A stretch of DNA of 37,281 bases, taken from NCBI GenBank assembly GCA_016903655.1, contig JADQBC010000022.1, positions 1 through 37,281 of the forward strand, read 5' to 3'. The position numbers and the translations under genes were made by a program. Below the pieces are notes generated by a model, which had not been told where the DNA came from, did no database searches, and was given only the letters and a program-made list of their open reading frames with translations. This DNA comes from Gomphosphaeria aponina SAG 52.96 = DSM 107014 (GTDB lineage Bacteria; Cyanobacteriota; Cyanobacteriia; Cyanobacteriales; Gomphosphaeriaceae). Of the stretch, positions 25,501-32,414 are shown in pieces; position 1 is the stretch's first letter; each line of letters opens with the position of its first letter.

Positions 25501-26125
25501 AGTAGCATTTAATGATATTGATTTTTGTTTAAAAATTAAAGAACAGGGGTATCATAATGTTTGGTTGCCCCATGTGAAACTTTATCACTATGAATCTAAA
25601 AGTCGGGGATATGAAGATAACCCCGAAAAACAAAGCCGCTTCCTCCAGGAAATTGAAACCATGCGCTCGCGTTGGGGCCAGCTCCTCGAGCTGGATTCCT
25701 GTTATAACCCCAACCTGAGCAAAGAAAGGGAAGACTATAGCTTGCAGGTGGTAGCACGAGTAGAAGTTTTAGAAGTCAAAAAAGTACCAAACCAACCAGA
25801 GTTATTATGGGGTTTTAGTATTGATCGCCCGCAAGTAGGGCCCCATCAAGGACTATTGGACATAGCAGGTTGGGTAGTGGGGCGGAAGTCTCCAGTTGCA
25901 AGTATTCAGGTTGTTTGTCATGGAAAAGTCGTTCAGGAAGAAGAGATCATTCATTTACGTCCTGACGTTGCTGGGGTTTTTCCCGGGGTAGCTGAAGCAG
26001 AAAAAAGTGGCTTTATTGTCCATCTGGACTTACTGAAGTTACCAGAACAAGCAGAACTGGAGGTAGTGGTTGTTTTAGAAGACAGCACTGCTGTAGAATT
26101 AGGTAAAGTGAAGTTACAGTATTAA
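22586..26125 (+). CDS. TPR - double GT2 glycosyltransferase - shared module protein
   Basis: A 1179-residue multidomain enzyme. Residues ~5-435 hold about ten TPRs. Residues ~521-740 are a GT2 domain: VISVIVPVYNP, LADDASP, LLDHDDLL (the D-x-D region) and MIYSDEDKM. Residues ~780-1000 are a second GT2 domain: VSIIIPTRNLGD, IIIDNGTDD, FLNNDTKV and FNDIDFCLKI. Residues ~1055-1179 are the shared module, here C-terminal (GFSIDRP, IAGWVVGRKS, EKSGFIVHL, VVVLEDSTAVELG). Tandem GT2 domains usually build a polymer or two successive linkages on a surface glycan. AAAGGAGAG lies ~9 bases before ATG 22586. A hairpin terminator follows the stop, so it probably ends the transcription unit. Confidence 0.85.
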   Translation: MVKGVQTEEKVLLEAGKQLKKAGNIEAALEKYLAALQLNPDYLPALNEVAELHEQQKQWEKALTYHQEIVKLAPENSLAQAKLARAYQALGQLERAVATYQTALAFNPKLPAWIYKELGEILESQGKINLANTLYQQAINNNTASLYIYKKLGETWRELGRKDEEKKAHIAASKKYCEYLQDNPDNIPALEQLAGVYESNKEFKSAVNCHQHLVKLQPEKAIAHARLARAYGWLQEEEKAVEEYKKAQAITDKLPTWAYLGWADALEKQGELQEAATVWQKVLALAPEQPPITYKKVGELLWQIKQVAQAASCWQKATELYPGNPMFHFRLGQANAAQKQWQAAVEAYQNSIIRQNDYSWEVHHCQGEAQLKLQGWEAAANAFRQAISLDPNAAISHYYLGDVLLELSEWEAAVSCYQRAQNLQPNLLDIEEKIQKATEKQNQKKINTPEEKEEKEIDEQVFPPKEGLGGLNAMEQQARREKALQEFSAVDSLYALWLRENARKQPSIPAMLEAVEQFKYKPVISVIVPVYNPPEKLLREMIYSVYDQIYPYWELCLADDASPKTYVKEVLNEFAAADDRIKVVFRSENGHISAASNSALELATGEYIALLDHDDLLTPDALYHVAKLLNDHPEADMIYSDEDKMNEKGQRLDPYFKPDWCPDSFLARMYVCHLGVYRRAIVKAIAGFRLGYEGSQDYDFVLRFTERTNKIFHIPKILYHWRIHSDSAASGSEAKPYAYEAGKKAIEDALSRRGEKGTVEMNEKVPGVYTVKYQILEHNKKRVSIIIPTRNLGDILDTCIQSIVDKTKYADYEIIIIDNGTDDPKTLKVFEKWEIKKPKRFKVCPLDIPFNYSKLNNFGVKQATGEYLLFLNNDTKVITQGWVRAMVQQAQRPIIGAVGALLLYPDDTVQHAGVVLGIGGVAGHSHKHFRGDSQGYIRQLISVNNYSAVTAACLMCRREVFEDVGGFNENLQVAFNDIDFCLKIKEQGYHNVWLPHVKLYHYESKSRGYEDNPEKQSRFLQEIETMRSRWGQLLELDSCYNPNLSKEREDYSLQVVARVEVLEVKKVPNQPELLWGFSIDRPQVGPHQGLLDIAGWVVGRKSPVASIQVVCHGKVVQEEEIIHLRPDVAGVFPGVAEAEKSGFIVHLDLLKLPEQAELEVVVVLEDSTAVELGKVKLQY

Positions 26126-26156
26126 TAGTAGCAATTTAATATTTTTTTGTAGTATA

Positions 26157-26197
26157 TTAAAAACAGGATTGGTCTAATTGATCAACCCTGTTTTTAA
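26157..26197. terminator. bidirectional hairpin terminator
   Basis: 18-bp arms (TTAAAAACAGGATTGGTC and GATCAACCCTGTTTTTAA, two mismatches) around a 5-base loop, with T- and A-runs built into the stem. It lies 32 bases after the large glycosyltransferase gene and separates it from the last sulfotransferase gene. Confidence 0.7.
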
Positions 26198-26265
26198 TTA
26201 AAATCAACAATCAATAAAGTTGAGATTTTGTAGATAATGATAGATAAACTAGAAAAAAAGTAAAC

Positions 26266-27048
26266 ATGAATATGAATTTACCTTTAGCAGCTATTGTCTG
26301 CGGCTTTGAAAGAGGTGGCACAACTTTAATATCTGAAATATTAAGACAGCATCCCCAACTCGATAGTGGTTTTGAAGGCGGGTTTTTACTGGTAAAGGAG
26401 AAACCAGCGGAGTTTTTGTCCCTTGAACCTTATTGTACCAATTTTAAAAGAGGTTGGAAAGTAAATGATAGTGAACTTGAGTATATTTGCGCCGCTGAAA
26501 CTTGGACCCAAGTGTATCAAAGGATCTTAGAAAAAGCGACAATTCTTACTCACAAAGAAGGATGGATTTTTGATAAAACTCCTAAATACATGGAACAATT
26601 ATCACAAGTAATGGAAAAAGTTCCTGGAGTCCCAGCTATCGTAATTGTTAGAGATCCAAGAGCTATTATGTGGTCTTGGGCAAAAAGAGCCGAAAACCCA
26701 CAGAGCTGGATGAGAAATAACTTAGAAAATGCTTGTCGCAGATATATGTCCTATGCAAATGGTTATAAACAAGCAGTAGCCAATGGTTTGGGAGACAGAA
26801 TTTTATTGGTGCAATATGAGAATCTTTGCATCCACAAACACAGGGAAACTAAGAAAATCTTTGATTTTCTAAAACTAGATTTTCAGGAGTCATACATATC
26901 TTTTGATGGGGTTAACTTTCCCAATGTTTATGGCAATGAGGTATCTCTTAAGTTTTTAACAGAATACAGAGAGCATTTTGACCAGGAAACCTGCGACAAA
27001 ATACTCCACTTGACTGCAGTAGTTAGAGAATGGCATTGCCAACTTTAA
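26266..27048 (+). CDS. sulfotransferase (Sulfotransfer_3 type)
   Basis: A 260-residue single-domain sulfotransferase. [19 protein letters not shown] (residues 12-30) is the 5'-phosphosulfate-binding loop and [16 protein letters not shown] (about 127-142) the 3'-phosphate site of a PAPS-binding fold. It has no TPR or shared module. It is the third, separately descended sulfotransferase in the cluster. Start ATG 26266 ([13 protein letters not shown] 26272 possible). Its stop overlaps the tail of crtH on the opposite strand by 4 bp. Confidence 0.8.
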   Translation: MNMNLPLAAIVCGFERGGTTLISEILRQHPQLDSGFEGGFLLVKEKPAEFLSLEPYCTNFKRGWKVNDSELEYICAAETWTQVYQRILEKATILTHKEGWIFDKTPKYMEQLSQVMEKVPGVPAIVIVRDPRAIMWSWAKRAENPQSWMRNNLENACRRYMSYANGYKQAVANGLGDRILLVQYENLCIHKHRETKKIFDFLKLDFQESYISFDGVNFPNVYGNEVSLKFLTEYREHFDQETCDKILHLTAVVREWHCQL

Positions 27049-28553
27049 GTTAAACCTAAATCTACTGCAATGCGATGACCGCAACTCATCCCCGAAAAGG
27101 CGACAGCGTTTAATCCTTGACCAGGGAAAGTACTATCGCCTACACAATACAGATGGGGAATGGCAGTACGATTAAAAGGCATACCCAGTAAACCAGGTAA
27201 TTTGCGTCGGGGAATAGGCCCATAAGTCCCATCTAACCGATTTAAAAAACGCCGATGGGTGCGGGGAGTGCCTACTTCTTGATAGTCTAACCCCGCCGCA
27301 AGTCCAGGGAAAATTTGCTCAAGTCGCTTAATTAAATGTTCTGCTGCTGCTTCCTTTTTTTCCTCGTACTCTTTCGGGGTTAAACCCTGCCAATATTCGA
27401 GCCAACTGGGGGTAAAAGTATGGACGATCTGATAACCTGTAGGAGCTAAACTGGGGTCAAGTAAGGTGGGAATGGAAACAAAAATTGTTCCCTGTTCTGC
27501 TTCCATGTCGTCCCAATTTTCTAAGAGAATATGGTGACATTCTGTGTTTGGGGGGAAAACTTCTTGTTTGACTCCCAGATGCAGGTTTAAAAAACTGGGA
27601 GATTTTTGATAGCGTTGTTGCCATTTTTTCTCGGAAGCTGGGAGATGTTCTGGGGGCAGTAATTTCTCAAAGGTATTCCAACGGGTGGCATTAGATACAA
27701 TGCGTTTGGCGTGGTACGCTTTCCCATTGGCTAGTTTGACTCCTACGGCCTTGCCTTTTTCTAGCAAAATTTGGGTGACTCTGGCTTGATATTTAATTTC
27801 ACTGCCTGCTTTTTCTAACCCTTCTACTAACTTTTGTGCAATTTGACCTACCCCTCCTTTGGGATAGTTAATCCCTCCATAATGGCGATCGCTGAATACC
27901 ATTCCCGCATTAATCATGGGGGTTTTTGCCGCAGGTACTACTGACCAGCAGTAACACTCCATATCGATAAATTTTAGCAATTGGGGATTGTGAAGATAGC
28001 GGCGAGCAATATCCCCAGCATTTTGGGGCAGGTATTTGACTAAACCCAGACAAGCTAAGGGATGCTCGAAAAATACCCGCATTAAATAACGTGGTTCTTC
28101 TAAGGAGAGTAACTCCATGACATTGAGGCAGTTAAAGACTCGCCAACACTCGTCATAGAAGCAACGAATACCTTTTTCTTCTTCAGGGAAATAAGCGATC
28201 AGTTCTTGGAGAAACTTTTCGTAATTTTTATGGACTTTTAAATCCAGGTTTTGGGGGAGGTGATAGTGGATCTGAACTGGGTCGGGGATAGTTTCGAGTG
28301 TCATTTTCACTGCTTCAAGGGCGCGGGTGAGGAGGTTGGTAGTGCCTTGCTTCCCAAAACCAAAGATCATCGATGCGCCTACATCAAAGCGATATCCTTC
28401 CCGCTCAAAGTAGCCAGCACTGCCTCCAGGGATCAGATAACTTTCTAAGACTAGAACTTTCGCCCCTTTTGCCGCTAGCTCGGTGGCGGTGACTAAGCCC
28501 CCAATCCCAGAACCAATCACAATTACATCATACTCAGTCATAGGGTCAACCAT
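27045..28553 (-). CDS. crtH: carotene cis-trans isomerase (CRTISO)
   Basis: A ~502-residue FAD-dependent isomerase converting poly-cis-carotenes such as prolycopene to all-trans lycopene. The N-terminal dinucleotide fold is [69 protein letters not shown] and the C-terminal [19 protein letters not shown] are characteristic of CrtH/CRTISO rather than of phytoene desaturase. I chose ATG 28553 because AGGA lies 8-10 bases upstream; ATG 28541 ([10 protein letters not shown]) is the conserved alternative. A promoter plus terminator-like hairpin lies just upstream, so premature termination could control it. Confidence 0.9.
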   Translation of the reverse strand: MVDPMTEYDVIVIGSGIGGLVTATELAAKGAKVLVLESYLIPGGSAGYFEREGYRFDVGASMIFGFGKQGTTNLLTRALEAVKMTLETIPDPVQIHYHLPQNLDLKVHKNYEKFLQELIAYFPEEEKGIRCFYDECWRVFNCLNVMELLSLEEPRYLMRVFFEHPLACLGLVKYLPQNAGDIARRYLHNPQLLKFIDMECYCWSVVPAAKTPMINAGMVFSDRHYGGINYPKGGVGQIAQKLVEGLEKAGSEIKYQARVTQILLEKGKAVGVKLANGKAYHAKRIVSNATRWNTFEKLLPPEHLPASEKKWQQRYQKSPSFLNLHLGVKQEVFPPNTECHHILLENWDDMEAEQGTIFVSIPTLLDPSLAPTGYQIVHTFTPSWLEYWQGLTPKEYEEKKEAAAEHLIKRLEQIFPGLAAGLDYQEVGTPRTHRRFLNRLDGTYGPIPRRKLPGLLGMPFNRTAIPHLYCVGDSTFPGQGLNAVAFSGMSCGHRIAVDLGLT

Positions 28554-28584
28554 CAAGAGTGTCCTGACTTTTTAGTTTACAGCG

Positions 28585-28655
28585 AAAAAAAAAACAGGGA
28601 AGCCACCTGTTTTGTGTCTGGGGCTACCCTGCCGATCCTTGAGAGGAGAACACTA
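28585..28655 (-). ncRNA. candidate small RNA or crtH attenuator leader
   Basis: On the minus strand a strong promoter is followed within ~70 bases by an intrinsic terminator: stem AAAACAGG/CCTGTTTT (28591-28598 with 28606-28613), a 7-base loop and a run of ten T. No reading frame of substance lies between. Such a self-contained unit is typical of cyanobacterial trans-acting sRNAs of 55-80 nt. It lies 32 bp upstream of crtH in the same direction, so it could also be a regulated leader. The Yfr1 core ACTCCTCAC is not present. TSS and identity are inferred. Confidence 0.5.
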
Positions 28656-28661
28656 GAATCT

Positions 28662-28690
28662 AATCTAGCCTTATTCATAAATTTTGTCAA
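28662..28690 (-). promoter_or_regulatory. sigma-70 promoter for the small RNA / crtH leader
   Basis: Read on the minus strand: TTGACA (28690-28685), a 17-bp spacer and TAGATT (28667-28662). The consensus -35 and ideal spacing make it one of the best promoters in the window. Confidence 0.6.
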
Positions 28691-28798
28691 TAACTTTGAG
28701 AAAAAATTGCAATAAGTTTTGTAAACCCCTGAAACTGGTGACAGAGAAGGGAGGCGATCGCTTATCATTGAGATGATTTGAACTAAGTAAGATAAACT

Positions 28799-29053
28799 AT
28801 GGCAAAACCGACACAAGCCCATATGTCACAAACATGGAGTAAGAGAAGACCCCAAGCTTTTAAAGAACTGAAAAAAGACCAGATGAAGTACTATATGGGT
28901 GCAAAGCTGATTGAAGTGGGAATTGACCCAAAAACCGTAATTTATCGCTGGAAAGTAGAAGTTTCAGGAGATAACGAAACCTGGACTTGTAGTACTTATT
29001 GGGGCGACTCTAAAGATAAAATCTTGCAAGCAGAAGCAGGAAGCGTTAGTTAG
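28799..29053 (+). CDS. hypothetical protein, 84 aa, probably cyanobacterial
   Basis: A soluble, tryptophan- and lysine-rich protein starting MAKPTQAHMSQTWSKRRPQA, with a central IEVGIDPKT-like segment (LIEVGIDPKTVIYRWKVEVS) that looks like two beta strands. No catalytic motif, signal or span. Composition and codon use look like a real gene, and it diverges from the small RNA/crtH unit. I do not recognise a named family. Confidence 0.6.
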   Translation: MAKPTQAHMSQTWSKRRPQAFKELKKDQMKYYMGAKLIEVGIDPKTVIYRWKVEVSGDNETWTCSTYWGDSKDKILQAEAGSVS

Positions 29054-29177
29054 AGTAAGTAAACTATTAAGCATTGAAGTTACTTCTGGGGAAGGGGAAA
29101 TTGAGCAATAATGCCTAATTAACAAGTTGAGTTCCGAGCACCTGTTTTCCTCTTCTTCTTATTGCGGCAAAAAAAGT

Positions 29178-29468
29178 TTATTCTTTTTCTAAAGAGCTGC
29201 TATTAACTTCACCTAGCTGTTGACGCACATCATCAATCACCAGATTTAACTGAGAAATTTTTTCTTCTAAACTCAAGCGAGCATCTTCAATACTTGCTTC
29301 GGTAGTCAATTTTACCCCTCGCTCTGGTTGAAGAGAAGATTGATCTTTTTCAGGCTCAAACTCATTATTCCTTCGAGCAGTCAAAAGGCTACCGAGTACT
29401 CCACCAACTATACCGCCCAAAACAGCTCCTGCCAAAAAACCACCAGTAAAACCTTCACGATTACCCAT
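29178..29468 (-). CDS. small glycine-zipper membrane protein (YtxH-like)
   Basis: A 96-residue protein. Residues ~8-30 (GGFLAGAVLGGIVGGVLGSL) form a glycine-zipper membrane segment, followed by a positive TARR and a charged, helical C-terminal half (LSLEEKISQLNLVIDDVRQQ) likely to form a coiled coil. This is the layout of YtxH-like stress-associated membrane proteins. GGGGAG lies 7 bases before ATG 29468. It follows upp by 48 bp in the same direction and may be co-transcribed. Confidence 0.65.
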   Translation of the reverse strand: MGNREGFTGGFLAGAVLGGIVGGVLGSLLTARRNNEFEPEKDQSSLQPERGVKLTTEASIEDARLSLEEKISQLNLVIDDVRQQLGEVNSSSLEKE

Positions 29469-29516
29469 TTTTTTCTCCCCGATATTTAATACTTATTATC
29501 TTTCAACTTAACTTAG

Positions 29517-30173
29517 TTAAGTGCCAAAAGTGCGATCGCCTGCATCCCCCAACCCAGGTACAATATAACCTTTACTATTTAAACCTTCATCAATGATTGC
29601 CGTATAAATATTTAAACTAGGGTACTGCTCACTGAGTTTTTTTAAGGCAGGAGGCGCTGTTACTACCGAAACAATGCGCATCAGAGCTGGATCTGCTCCC
29701 CGACTGGTTAATGCTGCCATTGCCTCGAGCATAGTGCCACCTGTTGCTAACATAGGATCTAAAAGCAAAATTCTTGTATCTGGCTGAAATTTTTCTGGTA
29801 ACTTGTTCAAATAAAAACTAGCTTCGAGGGTTGTTTCATCCCGCACCAAACCCAAATGATAAATAGAGACTAAAGGAGATAATAGCAGACTTTGAGCCCC
29901 TTCTAGCAGTGCCAATCCTGCCCGCAAAATGGGGATAACTGCGAGCGGTACTTCTGGATTAATAATTGTAGCAGGACATTCAGCCAAAGGAGTTTGTACT
30001 TGAATTTCCCTCATGGGAAACCAGTAGCGAGTCGCTTCATAAGTGAGCAAACACCCCAGTTCTTTCATCGCCGTTTTAAACAGCGCCGAAGGAGTATAAG
30101 CATCACGAGCAATAGTTAGCCAATGCTTAATTAGTGGATGATCGGGGACGTACACCCGCATTTGCAAGGTCAT
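29517..30173 (-). CDS. upp: uracil phosphoribosyltransferase
   Basis: A 218-residue salvage enzyme making UMP from uracil and PRPP. The PRPP site is LLLDPMLATGGTMLEA; IPILRAGLALLEGAQSLL and the C-terminal uracil-binding GYIVPGLGDAGDRTFGT are characteristic of Upp. ATG 30173 (MTLQMRVYVPDHPLIKHW) fits the family. It lies 67 bp after cdsA in the same direction. Together with the PyrF-PyrE fusion, this region encodes both de novo and salvage routes to UMP. Confidence 0.93.
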   Translation of the reverse strand: MTLQMRVYVPDHPLIKHWLTIARDAYTPSALFKTAMKELGCLLTYEATRYWFPMREIQVQTPLAECPATIINPEVPLAVIPILRAGLALLEGAQSLLLSPLVSIYHLGLVRDETTLEASFYLNKLPEKFQPDTRILLLDPMLATGGTMLEAMAALTSRGADPALMRIVSVVTAPPALKKLSEQYPSLNIYTAIIDEGLNSKGYIVPGLGDAGDRTFGT

Positions 30174-30240
30174 ATATTTTTTGAGGATCGGAGCCTATTA
30201 ACCTTGGTTTATTATATCCTCTCTTTCAAGTTTTTTTGTT

Positions 30241-31125
30241 CTATAAAATAGTCTTTGGCAATAAAGGCAAAAATAAAGTAACATAATAATAGACCAAAGC
30301 AGCAGTAAAAACATAACTATCAGTACGGTCTAAAATGCCACCATGACCAGGAATTAATTGACCAGAATCTTTTACTCCTGCATCCCGTTTCATCAATGAT
30401 TCAGTTAAATCTCCCAAAACACTAACTATGCCTATTAATACCCCTAAAAGTACACCGCTAATTTCCCAAGATGGCCAACCCAAATACCAAGCACCTGCTT
30501 CTGCTACAGCAAGACTACCAGCAATACCAAAAAGCGCCCCTTCTACTGTTTTTTTCGGACTAATTTGGGAGAGAATAGTACGACCAAAAAACTTACCCAT
30601 GACAAAAGCCCCAATATCTGCAGCCCAAATGCAACCGAAAGCCATAAATGTTATTTTTAAAGCATCAGGATAACTACTTAAATCTAGCCAAGACTCTGGC
30701 CAATAACCCAGAAGCGGTAAGTTACTTATTTCTCCACCAGTTTGAGCTAATTCTACCCGCAACCTAATCCAATAACTAGGGAGGTAGCCAGCATAGAATA
30801 AACCCAAAATTGAAGTAGAAATATCCGCAATAGTGGATATTTTTGGCTTAAATAAGAGATAGAAACAAATAAAAGCACCTGCTAGGGAAAACACTGCATC
30901 TGTGAGAGAAGGAGCAACAGTTGCAGTTATCAGAAGTAATTGAGATACAAATAAAGTAGTTTTGACAGCAGGTTCAATTCCTTTTGCCCGAACGAGGCGA
31001 AAATATTCTAATTGCCCGAGAACTACAATCACCGCCAAGCAGATGGTAAAATACCATCCCCCAAGAATGATCATCCCCAGGGCAACAGCGATCGCCACTA
31101 TGCCACTAGCAATACGAATCCACAT
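30241..31125 (-). CDS. cdsA: phosphatidate cytidylyltransferase (CDP-diacylglycerol synthase)
   Basis: A 294-residue integral membrane enzyme making CDP-diacylglycerol from phosphatidate and CTP, the precursor of phosphatidylglycerol. It has about eight hydrophobic segments and the full C-terminal signature, SLMKRDAGVKDSGQLIPG followed by HGGILDRTDSYVF. The family's DIGAF-type motif (WAADIGAFVMGKFFGR) is present. Start ATG 31125 (MWIRIASG). The heptamer repeat region begins 14 bp upstream. It follows cbiT by 80 bp in the same direction. Confidence 0.93.
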   Translation of the reverse strand: MWIRIASGIVAIAVALGMIILGGWYFTICLAVIVVLGQLEYFRLVRAKGIEPAVKTTLFVSQLLLITATVAPSLTDAVFSLAGAFICFYLLFKPKISTIADISTSILGLFYAGYLPSYWIRLRVELAQTGGEISNLPLLGYWPESWLDLSSYPDALKITFMAFGCIWAADIGAFVMGKFFGRTILSQISPKKTVEGALFGIAGSLAVAEAGAWYLGWPSWEISGVLLGVLIGIVSVLGDLTESLMKRDAGVKDSGQLIPGHGGILDRTDSYVFTAALVYYYVTLFLPLLPKTIL

Positions 31126-31138
31126 AAGTAGTTATCAT

Positions 31139-31203
31139 TGTAGTTAATAGTTGATGGTAGATAGTTAATAGTTGGTTAACAATAAACGATGAACAATGAA
31201 CAT
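31139..31203. repeat. degenerate heptamer array between cbiT and cdsA
   Basis: Imperfect 7-bp units (AGTTAAT, AGTTGAT, GGTAGAT, GGTTAAC, then AACAATAAACGATGAACAATG). It is the same family as the arrays at 11871-11946 and 37051-37140, and again lies next to gene ends. Confidence 0.6.
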
Positions 31204-31205
31204 GG

Positions 31206-31796
31206 TTAAATTTTTTCTCCACTGAGAATAAACATCGGATCTACTGCGGCAAATGTTTGATGTATTCCCCGCGTTTCCAAACGATTTACTGAAGATTGGA
31301 CAACCTCAATATTGCGAGCAGCTAACTCAGCTAACCCTTCTGAAATAGTATAAAGATTTTCCAAATTTCCTGCTGTAGCCACTACCCGACCAGAAGGCTT
31401 GAGATATGCCCACGCTTCTTTTAAAATTTCTTTAACTGGTTTTCCCCCTTCAAGACACACTCTGTCAGGTTGGGATTGGAGGCTTTTGAAACATTCTGGA
31501 GCTTTCCCTTGAAATACTTCCACATTAGTTACATTGAAGCGAGCGCAATTGTGAGCTATCAAAGATGCCACTTCCTCATCTAATTCTACAGCAATAATTT
31601 TACTTTCTGGAACTAGCAAACCTATTTCTATGGGAATTGTCCCAGTCCCTGCACCAATATCCCATAACACAGAATCTGGTTTCATCCGCAAATAAGAAAT
31701 TAGCAGCAGTCGCACTTCTCTTTTACTCAAAGGAATACCTGGTAAACGCTCAAATAAATTATCTGGAATACCAGGAGTTTTATATGGCCAAAGCAT
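31206..31796 (-). CDS. cbiT: precorrin-6B C15-methyltransferase/decarboxylase CbiT
   Basis: A 196-residue SAM-dependent methyltransferase of corrin-ring (cobalamin) synthesis, methylating C15 and decarboxylating the C12 acetate. SAM motif I is LWDIGAGTGTIPIEIGLLVP (about residues 44-63), motif II ends IIAVELDEE, and PDRVCLEGGKPVKEIL and RVVATAGNLEN follow as in CbiT. It is a stand-alone CbiT, not fused to CbiE. Start ATG 31796 (MLWPYKTPGIPDNLF). It has no Shine-Dalgarno, and the 31-bp tandem repeats begin 7 bp upstream, so the repeats form its leader. No cobalamin riboswitch is seen. Confidence 0.88.
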   Translation of the reverse strand: MLWPYKTPGIPDNLFERLPGIPLSKREVRLLLISYLRMKPDSVLWDIGAGTGTIPIEIGLLVPESKIIAVELDEEVASLIAHNCARFNVTNVEVFQGKAPECFKSLQSQPDRVCLEGGKPVKEILKEAWAYLKPSGRVVATAGNLENLYTISEGLAELAARNIEVVQSSVNRLETRGIHQTFAAVDPMFILSGEKI

Positions 31797-31803
31797 AATT
31801 TAT

Positions 31804-32106
31804 ACTGTGATACTCATGATTAAATATTGTCTTGACTGTGATACTTATGATTAAATATTGTCTTGACTGTGATACTTATGATTAAATATTGTCTTGACTG
31901 TGATACTTATGATTAAATGATGACTATGATTAGATTCTGGCTCTTGTAGTAATCTTTGCCTATAATTGTCTTGACTGTGATACTCATGATTAAATGATGA
32001 CTATGATTAGATTATGGATGAGGCGATGATATTGTCTTAACTGTAATAGTTATGATTAAATTATGAATATGATTAGATTATGGATATTGTAGTAATCTTT
32101 GCCTAT
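31804..32106. repeat. 31-bp tandem repeats and degenerate extension
   Basis: A 31-bp unit beginning ACTGTGATACTTATGATTAA recurs with exact 31-bp spacing at 31804, 31835, 31866 and 31897, nearly identically. Diverged copies start at 31974 and 32040. A 20-bp subrepeat, TTGTAGTAATCTTTGCCTAT, occurs at 31944-31963 and 32087-32106. There are no variable spacers, so it is not a CRISPR array. Confidence 0.9.
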
Positions 32107-32113
32107 CATTTAA

Positions 32114-32145
32114 GGGAAAAATCCTCAAGTATCCCCAGTATGGCA
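32114..32145 (-). repeat. dispersed 32-bp repeat, second copy
   Basis: Matches 6101-6132 in reverse orientation at 31 of 32 positions (T for C at one base of the C-run). The inner G/C stem is shorter here. Here it lies ~320 bp upstream of cbiT; at 6101 it leads the GDT1 pair. Confidence 0.85.
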
Positions 32146-32414
32146 TAGTTTATAATGTGCTAGAAACAAGTACATAGTAACTATGATTAGATTATGGATA
32201 TTGTTAATCTCAAGATCCAGTTTATCCTATCAATTGGCTTCTCGGTAACATTTCTACCGATATAAAACTCTGTTAGTCTGAGTTCAAGTTAATAGTTGCA
32301 TTTTACGTTAAAAAATTCCTGGTTGCGCCCCTGGTGGTAAACCTTTTTGAAATCAAGAGATTGTTTGAGAGGATGGTAAGTATATGCTACTATTCACTGC
32401 TATAACTTCAAATA

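Larger units (their letters stand above)
31797..32414. other. 618-bp non-coding spacer between herA-like gene and cbiT
   Basis: No supported gene. The cbiT-proximal half is a tandem-repeat region (31804-32106), followed by a copy of the 32-bp dispersed repeat (32114-32145) and another copy of the AGATTATGG-type subrepeat (about 32180-32205). The last ~200 bases are unique AT-rich sequence with no clear terminator. Confidence 0.7.

Noticed and set aside
28585-28655. Assignment of the candidate RNA to Yfr1
   Set aside because: The invariant ACTCCTCAC core of Yfr1 is missing; only size, promoter and terminator agree.
28577-28822. 81-codon minus-strand frame upstream of crtH
   Set aside because: It covers the promoter, hairpin and T-tract of the candidate small RNA; the C-terminus LFFFSL is just the terminator translated.
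31804-32106. Possible CRISPR array
   Set aside because: Units are contiguous 31-bp tandem copies with no unique spacers, and no cas genes are near.
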